This document shows positions 15,239 through 23,726 of a stretch of DNA of 38,055 bases, piece by piece. The position numbers and the translations under genes were made by a program. The first letter of the stretch is position 1; every line of letters begins with the position of its first letter. Source of the DNA: an uncultured Brevibacillus sp. (GTDB taxonomy: Bacteria > Bacillota > Bacilli > Brevibacillales > Brevibacillaceae); assembly GCF_947502445.1 (NCBI RefSeq), contig NZ_CANMZW010000050.1:1-38055 (forward strand), in the 5' to 3' direction. The notes beneath the pieces are model-generated. The model worked only from the letters and a program-made list of their open reading frames with translations, ran no database searches and was not told the origin of the DNA.

Positions 15239-15820
15239 TTAGCCGATATTTACACCGAAATCTGTTGCCAGACCAGCAAGGCCATTTTGGTAACCAGCTC
15301 CAACTGCTGCGAATTTCCACTCACCACTGTGACGATACAGTTCACCAACTACCACTGCTGTTTCAATAGAGAAATCTTCACCAAGGTCATAGCGGATCAG
15401 TTCAGCACCAGTAGACTTGTTCAAGATACGAACGTAAGCATTGGAAACTTGTCCAAAATTTTGAACACGTTCTTGAGCTTCATAAATAGTGATTGTAAAA
15501 GCAATTTTTTCAAAATCAGCTGGAACTGTAGCGAGGTTAACTTCAATTGTTTCGTCGTCCCCTTCACCCTCGCCTGTACGGTTGTCGCCAGAGTGAACGA
15601 CAGAAGCGTTTGCATTTTGCTTGTTTCCGTAAAAAATGAAATCAGCATCCGATGTTACTTTCCCTGCACCATTCAGCAAGAAAACAGAAGCATCGAGGTC
15701 GAATTCCTTACCACCATCGTATTTGTTTACATCCCAACCAAGACCTACTACAACTTCAGTCAGCCCAGGATTTGTTTTAGTTAGATCTACTTTTTGTCCC
15801 TTAGTCAAACTTACTGCCAT
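15239..15820 (-). CDS. TerD-family stress protein (paralog 2)
   Basis: A 193-residue protein, collinear over its full length with the copy at 14544-15125 (MAVSLTKGQKVDLTKTNPGL; FDLDASVFLLN; GELYRHSGEWKFAAVGAGYQ). The acidic loop has become GDNRTGEGEGDDE, with Glu in place of two Asp residues, which may change metal affinity. GAGGAGG lies about 9 bases before the ATG. The 113-base gap to the next gene contains a GC hairpin (CCTCTC/GAGAGG at 15196-15215) without a minus-strand T run, which could trim or stabilise the mRNA. Confidence 0.9.
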   Translation of the reverse strand: MAVSLTKGQKVDLTKTNPGLTEVVVGLGWDVNKYDGGKEFDLDASVFLLNGAGKVTSDADFIFYGNKQNANASVVHSGDNRTGEGEGDDETIEVNLATVPADFEKIAFTITIYEAQERVQNFGQVSNAYVRILNKSTGAELIRYDLGEDFSIETAVVVGELYRHSGEWKFAAVGAGYQNGLAGLATDFGVNIG

Positions 15821-15879
15821 TTGAAAATTCCTCCTCAGAAATAGGTTTATATTTTGAAAGTCACCACTTTGTATTACTG

Positions 15880-16473
15880 TTAGTAGCGATCTTCCATATC
15901 GGAAATGGATCTGTCAGTTGTGCCTTCACCAATCGCGTTAAATTTCCATTCACCATTATGTCGATAAATTTCACCAACAATGAGTGCAGTCTTACCTGAA
16001 TAGTTTTCAGACAGGTTAAATCTGCAAAGCTCGGTTTGGTCAGAATGATTCGCTAATCGTATGTAGGCATTGCGCACTTGACCAAAGTCTTGGCGTCTGC
16101 TTTCGCACAAGTAGATGTTTACAATGAACACAAGTTTATGGATATTGGATGGGACTCTATCGAGATCGACGAAGATTTGCTCATCATCCCCATCTCCGTC
16201 TCCAGTCAGATTGTCTCCGCCGTGAACTACGCTACCACAAGGACTTTTTAGGCTACGGAAGGAAACAACCATTTTGGATCCTCCCATTCCAAACAATCCA
16301 CCACTTTTTGCAATCTTTCCATTCTCATCAAGCATGAGAACAGAAGAATCAAGGTCGAAGTTGACACCAGAATTTCTGATTGGGTCCCAACCCATTCCTA
16401 CCAGAACTTTCTTCAGATTAGCATTTCCTTTGGTCAGATCAATTTTTTGACCCTTTTGCAAACTTACTGCCAT
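15880..16473 (-). CDS. TerD-family stress protein (paralog 3, TerZ-like)
   Basis: A 197-residue TerD domain. FDLDSSVLMLDENGK is at 39-53, the Ca2+ loop GGDNLTGDGDGDDE at 85-98, and ESRRQDFGQVRNAYIRLAN and GEIYRHNGEWKFNAIGEG follow. A Gly/Ser insert (SGGLFGMGGSKM) and the Cys at 79 distinguish it from its two downstream neighbours, as in TerZ/YceC-type members. GGGAGG is placed correctly before the ATG. It is the first gene of the TerD run, so the promoter for the run should lie in 16474-16582, where a near-palindrome is found. Confidence 0.88.
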   Translation of the reverse strand: MAVSLQKGQKIDLTKGNANLKKVLVGMGWDPIRNSGVNFDLDSSVLMLDENGKIAKSGGLFGMGGSKMVVSFRSLKSPCGSVVHGGDNLTGDGDGDDEQIFVDLDRVPSNIHKLVFIVNIYLCESRRQDFGQVRNAYIRLANHSDQTELCRFNLSENYSGKTALIVGEIYRHNGEWKFNAIGEGTTDRSISDMEDRY

Positions 16474-16516
16474 CCTATTGCCTCCCTTCAGGGATAGGAA
16501 TTAAATCCCTTTATTG

Positions 16517-16535
16517 GGATCGTGCCCCATGATCC
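16517..16535. promoter_or_regulatory. Near-palindrome upstream of the terD run
   Basis: GGATCGTGCCCCATGATCC: the 8-base arms match except for one position. It lies 44 bases upstream of the first terD start, between it and the HAD terminator, so it is a candidate operator. A second hairpin-forming GGGAT/ATCCC pair lies just ahead of the ribosome site. Confidence 0.4.
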
Positions 16536-16582
16536 TATTGTACTATTTTATATGCCAATTTTCTACAAAATTATTAAAATTT

Positions 16583-16605
16583 CTACAAATAATTATTATT
16601 TGTAG
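16583..16605 (-). terminator. Terminator of the HAD-StiP-PRTase-lyase operon
   Basis: CTACAAATAA (16583-16592) and TTATTTGTAG (16596-16605) are a perfect 10-bp stem with a 3-base loop. On the minus strand it is followed by AAATTTT. It lies 24 bases after the HAD stop. Confidence 0.65.
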
Positions 16606-16628
16606 TATTTACATATTCTTGAAGTATT

Positions 16629-17420
16629 TTAATCTTCAATCGATGCTACGAATTTCAGAATTTCTTCTGAGGCTTTTATCCCATTGCTTTGAGTAAAAGG
16701 CACACCTTCATTTTTTCCAAGTTCGAAGACCTCTCCATGAGCTGGTATTAAAGCATGGCTCGATGCATGAATTAATGGCAAATCAAGCAGTGAATCTCCA
16801 CTTGAAACAACGATTTGCATTCCTTCGCTCTCTTTAATGTGGAGAACAGCATCACGTTTGTTCACAGCTTGGGGGATAAAGTAGACCTTTCTTCCCTGAA
16901 TAGATAACTCCCAACCATTACTAGATAGCCATTCGCCAAAACTATACATTTCATCAACTGGCAAAAGGTCCCGTTCTACAATGCAATAATAGAACAAATC
17001 ATCAGCTACTAACCCTCTATGCAACCACGATTCATGCGTGAATTTTTCAAATTCGCAAAGGATATCATCCATCGCCATAGAATCTTTCGAAATCCTTTGT
17101 CGAATATGCTGAGACCACTTTTCGTCGACTTTTCCATCAATTAAGATGTTCCCTCCATTGCTAGTTACTGCATAGGTAGGGCGTAGATCTTCACTAAAAA
17201 TTGTCACTCGATTATATTGGTTGATCGTTCGTGTCGTTACCGGAATAAACATGATTCTTTTCATCAAATCTTGAAGACTGTTAATCGCGTCATCCGTCAT
17301 GTACGAAATGACCTTGCCTTCCAGAACTTCAACCACGCGCAATTTTGTTGGGTCTGCATCCTTCGTATGACGAGAAGAGTAGATCAGTGTTTGATCCAAA
17401 TCACTCGCAAATAGCATCAT
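16629..17420 (-). CDS. HAD-family phosphatase of the Ter biosynthetic operon
   Basis: A 263-residue protein. HAD motif I DLDQT is at 7-11, motif II Thr in PVTTRT near 62, a basic motif III Lys near 189, and motif IV GDSLLD at 208-213, with a Cof/sucrose-phosphatase-type cap between. It presumably removes a phosphate from a small metabolite. The ATG shares its A with the stop of the StiP gene (TAATG), so the two are translationally coupled. In Ter-linked operons this HAD gene regularly travels with StiP, PRTase-TRSP and the CitE-like lyase. Substrate unknown. Confidence 0.85.
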   Translation of the reverse strand: MMLFASDLDQTLIYSSRHTKDADPTKLRVVEVLEGKVISYMTDDAINSLQDLMKRIMFIPVTTRTINQYNRVTIFSEDLRPTYAVTSNGGNILIDGKVDEKWSQHIRQRISKDSMAMDDILCEFEKFTHESWLHRGLVADDLFYYCIVERDLLPVDEMYSFGEWLSSNGWELSIQGRKVYFIPQAVNKRDAVLHIKESEGMQIVVSSGDSLLDLPLIHASSHALIPAHGEVFELGKNEGVPFTQSNGIKASEEILKFVASIED

Positions 17421-18565
17421 TACGCCTCTTCTCCCTTCACCGATTTGATTAGACCACAACATGAATATGTTAACTCGGGATAGACCTCAACAGGTACATC
17501 TCTATCTTTTGCAAGAAGATAAACGTGCTCCAAGTATGGATTTTCCAAACTATTCACAAGTATTTTCCAAGGAACTCTTCGCAATAACACACGAGTGGTT
17601 TCACCTATACCTGGTTTGACTAGGTTCATATCATCAATGCCAAATGTCTCTTGAATCCTTTTGATATCCCTTAATCCCTTCCACGTGACGTCAGCTGGAT
17701 TCTCTAACATAGCTTTGGCAACTTCCTTTGCTTCTTGTGTAATCTGGGCAAAGAAAGAAGAAATAGTGTCTACAAAGTAATTGGATAAGTCATCACTTTC
17801 CCATTCCTTGTAGAACTTTGAACCATGGAAATCGGTTGGCCCGATCAGATCGTCTCGGTGCACGGTTCTACTCATCAATCCAGACACTGTAGAATTAAGG
17901 GCAGCACTAGGAATCAAGTAGTCTTCTCTTGTTCCAAAAGTACTTACGCAGTGCCCTGGGTCTGCAAGTACAGCAAGATCCGGATTTAACAAGATACCGA
18001 ATTTGTTTTCAAACTCAGAGCAAGCATCTTGAAGTACTTTTGTTATCGCCCCTTTTCCCGTCCAACCATCAACAAATTGGATCTGTGAATCAGGATGATT
18101 TTGCAAGATATAGTGAAGTGCATTTTCATCAAAGCCTTTTCCTCTGATGATGGAAATGCTGTAGTGAGGAACCTTTACTTGATAGGCAAATTGGAGATAA
18201 CGAGTAATGAGGACACCAATAGGTGTACCCGCTCTTGCTAGTGAAGCAAGCACAAGCTTTTCCCCGCGTTTCGTCTGAATTAACTCGGCTACTACTCCAC
18301 TGGCCAATGCCACATATTTAGCGTTGTTTTCGAGAGTTTCCTTAAAAAGATCAAGATATGCTGTAGATGGCTGATATTCTACAGGCAGCATTTCTGAATA
18401 ATGGATACCACTCTGAATCTTCTGTTCACGATCAACGTTATTTATCTCTAATGGGACATCACTAATATCTTTCAGGAGAAAAATTGCGTCTTCTTGCTTA
18501 TAACTCCCCAAAGGCTTAGGATCTGGAATGACTGGAATCTTACGTTTATTTACCCGCAATGTCAC
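17420..18565 (-). CDS. StiP-family (PRTase-like) protein of the Ter biosynthetic operon
   Basis: A 381-residue protein. The N-terminal half has the StiP/PRTase-like core (LVLASLARAGTPIGVLITRY near 106; SIIRGKGFDENALHYIL; FVDGWTGKGAITKVL near 163-177, which resembles a PRPP loop). The C-terminal part has DLIGPTDFHGSKFYKEW, KPGIGETTRVLLRRVPWKIL and a Cys pair (YSCCGLIKS) near the end. Public databases label the family cysteine protease StiP, but comparative genomics treats it as a phosphoribosyltransferase-like enzyme for a nucleoside-like product; I favour the latter. GTG start with AGGGGGGAA upstream; it overlaps the PRTase-TRSP gene by 20 bases. Confidence 0.85.
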   Translation of the reverse strand: MTLRVNKRKIPVIPDPKPLGSYKQEDAIFLLKDISDVPLEINNVDREQKIQSGIHYSEMLPVEYQPSTAYLDLFKETLENNAKYVALASGVVAELIQTKRGEKLVLASLARAGTPIGVLITRYLQFAYQVKVPHYSISIIRGKGFDENALHYILQNHPDSQIQFVDGWTGKGAITKVLQDACSEFENKFGILLNPDLAVLADPGHCVSTFGTREDYLIPSAALNSTVSGLMSRTVHRDDLIGPTDFHGSKFYKEWESDDLSNYFVDTISSFFAQITQEAKEVAKAMLENPADVTWKGLRDIKRIQETFGIDDMNLVKPGIGETTRVLLRRVPWKILVNSLENPYLEHVYLLAKDRDVPVEVYPELTYSCCGLIKSVKGEEA

Positions 18566-19982
18566 TGTATTCCCCCCTACCTTCTGAATTACGATTCGAG
18601 AGTGAGCAAATAACGAGATAAATGTTCTCGATGCCCAAATTCGATAATACTTGTGCTAGTGTTTGCATTCTCTGCTCTGACACATCTCTTTCCAAGAACA
18701 AAAAGAGGTCATCATAACCGCCATACGGGATGTTATAGAAAAAGTTGATTACCCCAGGATCCTCTGGGTTCCGAAATTGGAAGGCGTTATGCGCTCCGTA
18801 TCCTGCTTTAGCATTCGGATAAATAGGACTTCTAGTTGTGGAATGATAGAATACATTTCGCCCCATATTATGAGCGATTACCATTGGAACATACATAAAT
18901 TCGCCGGTACCTAGAACCAACGTGCGACTATCTGCCATTCGGTAGGCGCTCAGGAACCGACCAACTTCTTTGGCTTCCTTCATAAAACGAGTCTGTTCTA
19001 CTGGATTAATACCAAATCTACCTGTTTCTAACAGATAGGGGCTATCGTTAACGGTACCCATCGAATCAACAGAGCCATAAGAAACGTAATTAAAGTGATT
19101 TTGTGTGAGATAGATCTTTTGAATTTGATTGCCAGTAATTGAAAGCTTGGTCAGATTAATTTTCTGTTTTTGTAAATCCGGTTGATTATGTACTAGCGCT
19201 CTACCGCTAATTAATGAAATTGGTGTAATCGTAATTCCTAATTCCTTTTCAAGATTCCCAAACCTATGTACATCCTCTTCTGACCGCCAATCAAGTAAGG
19301 ACATTACAACATAGTGTTTTCTTGGAAAACGCTGTTGAATGTCACGGATGATATTCAAAGTAGTTTTCCCAGTCGTGATTTCATCATCAACCAACAGGAC
19401 AGGTTCCTGTCCACTTAAGAAGTCTTCAGTATGGGCATAAAAACGATGGGAAGTAGCATGTGAATGCTCCTCCTCAAAATTGATAATCGAGGTTTTATCA
19501 ACGAGCAACTCTCTAGTTGTATGAATATATTCAACATTCTCATGAAATGCTGCAAATACACTATGACCTAATGCTGTGGCCGTTTCAGCAAATCCAATGA
19601 TTTTTACCTTCTCTGGTACAGATAAAGGCTTCGCCATCAAAAATTCCAAAGCATCATCAGCTTTATTCGCATCCACCAGGCCCTCAACAATTCGTTTAGA
19701 CAGGGTGGGAAGTGCTAAATTGTACACTTTTTGAAGAAAACAGGTAGCAAGAGCAGCTCCACCCAACATAGAAACAGCTGGTTTTACCGGAATGTGCTTC
19801 CCTAGCACCTTGCTTACAAATAAGAAACTTCTCTTCGTGTTAACTCTAGCTGCCATTAAAAAAAGGGATTCGAGAGGTATATTAAACGGGTTATGGGTTA
19901 CATCGATATCAATTGTATGGTTCCCAATAATGTTAAACGTGTGCTTTTTCAATGAGAATGTTTCTGTAGCTGTTTTGTGCAT
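18546..19982 (-). CDS. Phosphoribosyltransferase with TRSP domain
   Basis: A 478-residue protein. The N-terminal PRTase domain contains a textbook PRPP-binding motif, VLLVDDEITTGKTTLNI, near 195-211. The family-typical MAARVNTKRSFLFVSKVLGK lies near 43-62 and IIGFAETATALGHSVF near 128. The C-terminal part (LVLGTGEFMYVPMVIAHNMG, HSTTRSPIYP) is the TRSP domain found only with this group. It probably transfers phosphoribose to an unidentified acceptor. It overlaps the lyase gene upstream by about 50 bases. An in-frame ATG at 19994 is an alternative start; neither has a strong ribosome site, which fits coupled translation. Confidence 0.88.
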   Translation of the reverse strand: MHKTATETFSLKKHTFNIIGNHTIDIDVTHNPFNIPLESLFLMAARVNTKRSFLFVSKVLGKHIPVKPAVSMLGGAALATCFLQKVYNLALPTLSKRIVEGLVDANKADDALEFLMAKPLSVPEKVKIIGFAETATALGHSVFAAFHENVEYIHTTRELLVDKTSIINFEEEHSHATSHRFYAHTEDFLSGQEPVLLVDDEITTGKTTLNIIRDIQQRFPRKHYVVMSLLDWRSEEDVHRFGNLEKELGITITPISLISGRALVHNQPDLQKQKINLTKLSITGNQIQKIYLTQNHFNYVSYGSVDSMGTVNDSPYLLETGRFGINPVEQTRFMKEAKEVGRFLSAYRMADSRTLVLGTGEFMYVPMVIAHNMGRNVFYHSTTRSPIYPNAKAGYGAHNAFQFRNPEDPGVINFFYNIPYGGYDDLFLFLERDVSEQRMQTLAQVLSNLGIENIYLVICSLSNRNSEGRGEYSDIAGK

Positions 19983-21102
19983 GATACACCCCATAAATTC
20001 GAGCGCGGGTAAGAATTTTTCTAGCCCAACTCAAGTGTGGTTTAATTTCGTTCATTTTATTTTCATAGTCACTCTTAATGACCCCGAGATCTCCATTCGC
20101 GTTAGAAATAATGGTCTGAGCATCCATATATTCTTCATAGGAGGTAACATATAGCGACTGGACTACTTTCAAATGTGTTGGGTGGATAATCGTTTTTCCG
20201 AACAAACCGTTTTCCTTATCCAGCAGAACTTCTCGAATCAGACCCTCTTCATAATCCATTTGACTATATGTAGACAATGCTTTTCCCTTTTGGCCATTAA
20301 AGTACTCCCAAACAGGTCCAGAAATTACGTAACCACTTTCCCGTCTTCCTAAAATATTTACGACATCAACTATACAATCTCGAATAACAGAAATATCGTA
20401 AATGGTTACATTATGGCTTCTCCTCAGTCCAAAAAGGCTTGAAAAGTCTGTCGCACCGATTCGTACATTGAGAACAAGTTCACGGTACTTTTCTAATATT
20501 CTTCGGATCTCCACTAAGGCGCCAAGCCTTGTTTCCTTATAGATGATTTCTGGCGATTCTAAGATTGGCATCCCGTATAGGCGAATCCCTAATGTTTTAT
20601 TACACTCCTGCAACGTCTGGAAATACTCTTCTGCATTTGAAACGGTGAATTTCGGAAATACAAACCCCGTCAAAAAGAAGCTACTCTCTCCAAGCAAATT
20701 TACAATTCGCTTAATTTGAACAGGCTCTCTAACCCTGACGAAAATAAGAGGAATATCATCCTCAGCTACTCTTCCGTTATTAGTCACTAGAGCCAACTGA
20801 TTCATTTGTGCAACAAGTGTACTCTCCGCCTCTGCTACCTGATTGTCACCGATAGCATCTTCTAAACAAATGACCATCGAAACAAGGCTACGATGCTTAG
20901 TCGAAATGATTTCATCCGCGATCTGGTTTCGAGTACCAGGCATATAAAGCAAAGGACCAATGCCATGGGCTAGAATCTCCTTTTCGGAGTTTTTTGTAAA
21001 AGAAACAGGCGAAACATGAAAGATCCCTTGTCTTTCCTCATTAGTTAGATATTGGAAATATCTCAAGCTTCCTACAAACCTCCTAGAATTAATTTTCGAC
21101 AT
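19933..21102 (-). CDS. HpcH/HpaI aldolase / citrate lyase-like protein (Ter-linked)
   Basis: A 389-residue TIM-barrel protein of the C-C bond lyase group. The metal-ligand segment CLEDAIGD is at 79-86, then LIFVRVREP near 148, LTGFVFPKF near 165, YGMPILESPEII with its Glu near 206 and VRIGATDFSSLFGLRR near 244. The GKTIIHPTHLKVVQSLYV end is CitE-like. Reaction unknown; probably Mg2+-dependent C-C bond making or breaking in the Ter metabolite pathway. Its stop lies inside the PRTase-TRSP gene. The ATG has only a weak ribosome site after the small membrane gene, 9 bases away. Confidence 0.87.
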   Translation of the reverse strand: MSKINSRRFVGSLRYFQYLTNEERQGIFHVSPVSFTKNSEKEILAHGIGPLLYMPGTRNQIADEIISTKHRSLVSMVICLEDAIGDNQVAEAESTLVAQMNQLALVTNNGRVAEDDIPLIFVRVREPVQIKRIVNLLGESSFFLTGFVFPKFTVSNAEEYFQTLQECNKTLGIRLYGMPILESPEIIYKETRLGALVEIRRILEKYRELVLNVRIGATDFSSLFGLRRSHNVTIYDISVIRDCIVDVVNILGRRESGYVISGPVWEYFNGQKGKALSTYSQMDYEEGLIREVLLDKENGLFGKTIIHPTHLKVVQSLYVTSYEEYMDAQTIISNANGDLGVIKSDYENKMNEIKPHLSWARKILTRARIYGVYHAQNSYRNILIEKAHV

Positions 21103-21111
21103 ACTTTGCCA

Positions 21112-21255
21112 CTACTGCGTTCTACATGCATTACGAATATCTAGTTGCTCGATATAAAGCTGAGATTCTACTAAACAAATCGTACCATAAAATGCTAAAA
21201 TCAAAAATATATAGGGAACCCGACTAGGATGTGTAAAATCGCATACCCAACTCAT
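21112..21255 (-). CDS. Small membrane protein at the head of the Ter biosynthetic operon
   Basis: A 47-residue protein, MSWVCDFTHPSRVPYIFLIL with a hydrophobic helix at about 13-33 and a polar tail (QLYIEQLDIRNACRTQ). GGGGAGGAAC lies right before the ATG, a strong site that favours this start over a longer frame from 21339. It would be the first gene of the lyase-PRTase-StiP-HAD operon. I do not recognise the family; a membrane tether for the pathway is speculation. Confidence 0.5.
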   Translation of the reverse strand: MSWVCDFTHPSRVPYIFLILAFYGTICLVESQLYIEQLDIRNACRTQ

Positions 21256-21391
21256 TGTTCCTCCCCTATTGATGGCTCTCTTATTTGAGAATTTCTTGTC
21301 GAAGGACGAAATAGACATCTTTACATATTTTTTTGTCATGTTATATATGGTTTACAAGGTTTCCGATAAAAAAGTAAGAAAGAGAGGTTGA

Positions 21392-22051
21392 ATGATGAAA
21401 AACGGAGTTAGATACAGAAAAAGATATGCATTCCTTGGTGCTGTAGCCGGATACTTCATAGCATTACTTGCATCCACGATACTTCCGACTTTTATCACGA
21501 TAGCCATACCGTTGCTGACAGCAGCCATAGGGTTTGTCTTTACAGAAAAGAAAGAACAGCATTTAAGTGGAATAACGGTACCAGAACCGGACCAGAGAAT
21601 TACTTCTATTGAAGCAGGGAGTGAACAAACTGAAAGGGAACCGGAATCTACCTACTCATCAGAAATACGAGAGTATCTACAAATTATTAAGGAAATTGTG
21701 ATTAACGAAAATGAAAAGCGCAACCTTGATGATGAAATATCCGAAAAGACAACAAACCTTTGTTCGAAGATCGATACTCTCCTCCCCTACATAGAAACGC
21801 TCGGTAGTGCGCAAACGAAGCATGATATTAAAATGCTCGTCATGAAAGACTTGAATAGTGTCATCAACCCCTTCTTGAGGCTGAGTGTTGAAAACAAGCT
21901 GAATAATAGGCGAAAATTATTAGCCGGTCTCCGTGACATCAACCTAAAGCTGAAAGTGATCTCTACATCCATCGAACAACACGACATCTATGAGTTGGAG
22001 AGAAAGCTTACTCTTATTACCGAAAAATATAATGCCAAAGAAATATACTAA
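21392..22051 (+). CDS. XpaC-like membrane protein (BCIP hydrolysis family)
   Basis: A 219-residue protein. Two hydrophobic helices at about 12-50 (AFLGAVAGYFIALLASTILP; AIPLLTAAIGFVFTEKKEQ) are followed by an acidic linker and a long helical region (EIREYLQIIKEIVINENEKR and on) without enzymatic motifs. The layout and the position directly before a TelA gene match the xpaC-yaaN pair of Bacillus, so I call it XpaC-like on context plus architecture; the protein-level match is moderate. GAGAGG lies upstream of tandem ATGs at 21392 and 21395. Divergent from the biosynthetic operon, so the two may share a control region at 21256-21391. Confidence 0.65.
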   Translation: MMKNGVRYRKRYAFLGAVAGYFIALLASTILPTFITIAIPLLTAAIGFVFTEKKEQHLSGITVPEPDQRITSIEAGSEQTEREPESTYSSEIREYLQIIKEIVINENEKRNLDDEISEKTTNLCSKIDTLLPYIETLGSAQTKHDIKMLVMKDLNSVINPFLRLSVENKLNNRRKLLAGLRDINLKLKVISTSIEQHDIYELERKLTLITEKYNAKEIY

Positions 22052-22077
22052 ACACTCTTAAGGAGCGTGTTCTAGCT

Positions 22078-23184
22078 ATGACGACACAGGCAATCCAATT
22101 AGTTAAACAAGAAGACATCATCAAGATCCAATCTGAAGCAGAATATGTGGTGCGCCAGCTGCAAACTGATAATCAAAGCCAAATGGATTCAATTTTTGAG
22201 CAGCTGGGTAATTTGGGCGAAAGCACCCAACGAAATGCCGCTGAATCTCTTGAAATTCTAAAACGACCTGTGAAAGATCTGATGGATGGGAAAAACAATG
22301 ATATTCCCAATACACTCTTAAAGCTTCGTTCTTGCACAGAAGAATTGAATCCTAATAAAATCTTTCAAAGTGGTGGAATCAGCAATTTTTTCAACAAAAT
22401 CTTAGGGAAAAACCCAATTTCCACCTATATTCGAAAATATGAATCCGTAAGAACTCAAATTGATAACATCATTGCCTCCTTGCTCAATGGCAGTGACAAG
22501 TTAAAAGAAGATGTCATTAACTTGAAATACATTAAGAAAAAATCAGGTGAAAATATTTATGAATTAGAGAAACGTATTTACTTTGGTAACAAGTTGCTTG
22601 AGATGCTTGAAGTTGAAAGCAATAAGCCTGGAAATCAACTTCGCAAACCCGAATTTGAAAAAGCAATGGTCAAAGTCGTAACAAGAGTAAAAAATATGAG
22701 TCAAATGATCAATATTTTACAACAATCCATCGCTTCTGTTGATGTTATAGCGGACAATAACGAAAAGTTGGATGAAGCTGTCTTTAACGCGATTACGATG
22801 ACGCAAAATGTTGTCACAGTGTCCGCTGCAATTCAGTTAGCTTTGAATAATCAGAAGAAGGTAATCGAAGCCGTACAAAATACCAATCAAGCAATTGAGG
22901 ATATGCTGGTAGCCAATGCTCAAAGCTTAAAACAGAATACACAAGAAATCACCTTGATGCTGGAGCAACCAAGTATCGCAATCAATAAACTGCAGCAGGC
23001 ATTTAATGATGTGTATAGTGCAATCCAAATTACCGAAGATTCAAATCGGAGAATTATAAATTCTAGTAAAAACTTCATCCAAGAGATGGATAAGCTCAAT
23101 GCGGACATGAGAGTAAAACTCGGTATGGCAGATTCAAATCAACTTTCTGCAACAGCCAATCAGCCAACCTCACTTCTGCAGTAA
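22078..23184 (+). CDS. TelA-family toxic anion resistance protein
   Basis: A 368-residue, almost entirely helical protein. The TelA core runs from about 80 to 350 (ISTYIRKYESVRTQIDNIIA; LNGSDKLKEDVINLKYIKKK; NEKLDEAVFNAITMTQNVVT; LEQPSIAINKLQQAFNDVY). There is no transmembrane helix or signal. TelA proteins associate with TerC/TerD systems and confer tellurite and bacteriocin tolerance; the biochemical action is unknown. AAGGAG is 8 bases before the ATG, and the gap to the XpaC-like gene is 26 bases, so they form one operon with the terminator downstream. Confidence 0.88.
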   Translation: MTTQAIQLVKQEDIIKIQSEAEYVVRQLQTDNQSQMDSIFEQLGNLGESTQRNAAESLEILKRPVKDLMDGKNNDIPNTLLKLRSCTEELNPNKIFQSGGISNFFNKILGKNPISTYIRKYESVRTQIDNIIASLLNGSDKLKEDVINLKYIKKKSGENIYELEKRIYFGNKLLEMLEVESNKPGNQLRKPEFEKAMVKVVTRVKNMSQMINILQQSIASVDVIADNNEKLDEAVFNAITMTQNVVTVSAAIQLALNNQKKVIEAVQNTNQAIEDMLVANAQSLKQNTQEITLMLEQPSIAINKLQQAFNDVYSAIQITEDSNRRIINSSKNFIQEMDKLNADMRVKLGMADSNQLSATANQPTSLLQ

Positions 23185-23191
23185 ATAAACA

Positions 23192-23231
23192 AAAGAGGAA
23201 ACCAAGTGATCCTTACTAGGTTTCCTCTTTC
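23192..23231 (+). terminator. Terminator of the xpaC-like/telA operon
   Basis: AAAGAGGAAACC (23192-23203) pairs perfectly over 12 bp with GGTTTCCTCTTT (23219-23230), loop 15 bases. Confidence 0.85.
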
Positions 23232-23555
23232 GTTACCTTTTTTGGTTCGTTGAAATATTGTATCAGACAGAAGTGTTTGACCCTATGTAATTCTTGGATG
23301 GACTTCGTATTAGACTAATTGGTTCCTTTAGCTATTATGAAATTTCACATGTCTTTAGAATGGCAATAAGGCATCTTCTGAGGAGCAGCAACATTCGGGA
23401 TGACCACACACAGACTTGTCATTCCCCCGTTTACTTCTTCTTCCTTCTACAAATATTTGGCAGGTATTGATCGGTCTTTGAGATACGCTCCTCCCAATGC
23501 CATTATTGTTATTCCGTTAAATTGACTGCCTACAGGATGCCATAATGGCGCTCCT
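23232..23555. other. Intergenic, no recognised gene
   Basis: No frame here looks coding. It may hold degraded sequence connected with the short minus-strand fragment next to it. Confidence 0.35.
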
Positions 23556-23669
23556 TCAGATGTTGGATCTGTGGACATAACGCTTCACATATTGATACGT
23601 CGCGAGTTTTGCCTGGACAAGATTCGCGTGTTGATTGATCCAGTATTTCTGAAACTTCAACCGACTCAT
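23556..23669 (-). pseudogene. Truncated 37-codon gene start
   Basis: GTAGGAGGAAAG followed by ATG at 23669 is an excellent initiation site, and the frame MSRLKFQKYWINQHANLVQA runs for only 37 codons. The quality of the site suggests the 5' end of a once longer gene. Family unknown. Confidence 0.4.
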
Positions 23670-23726
23670 TCTTTCCTCCTACGATGAGTCTTTACCAAGA
23701 ATATCTTATTGAACTATCGATCCCAG

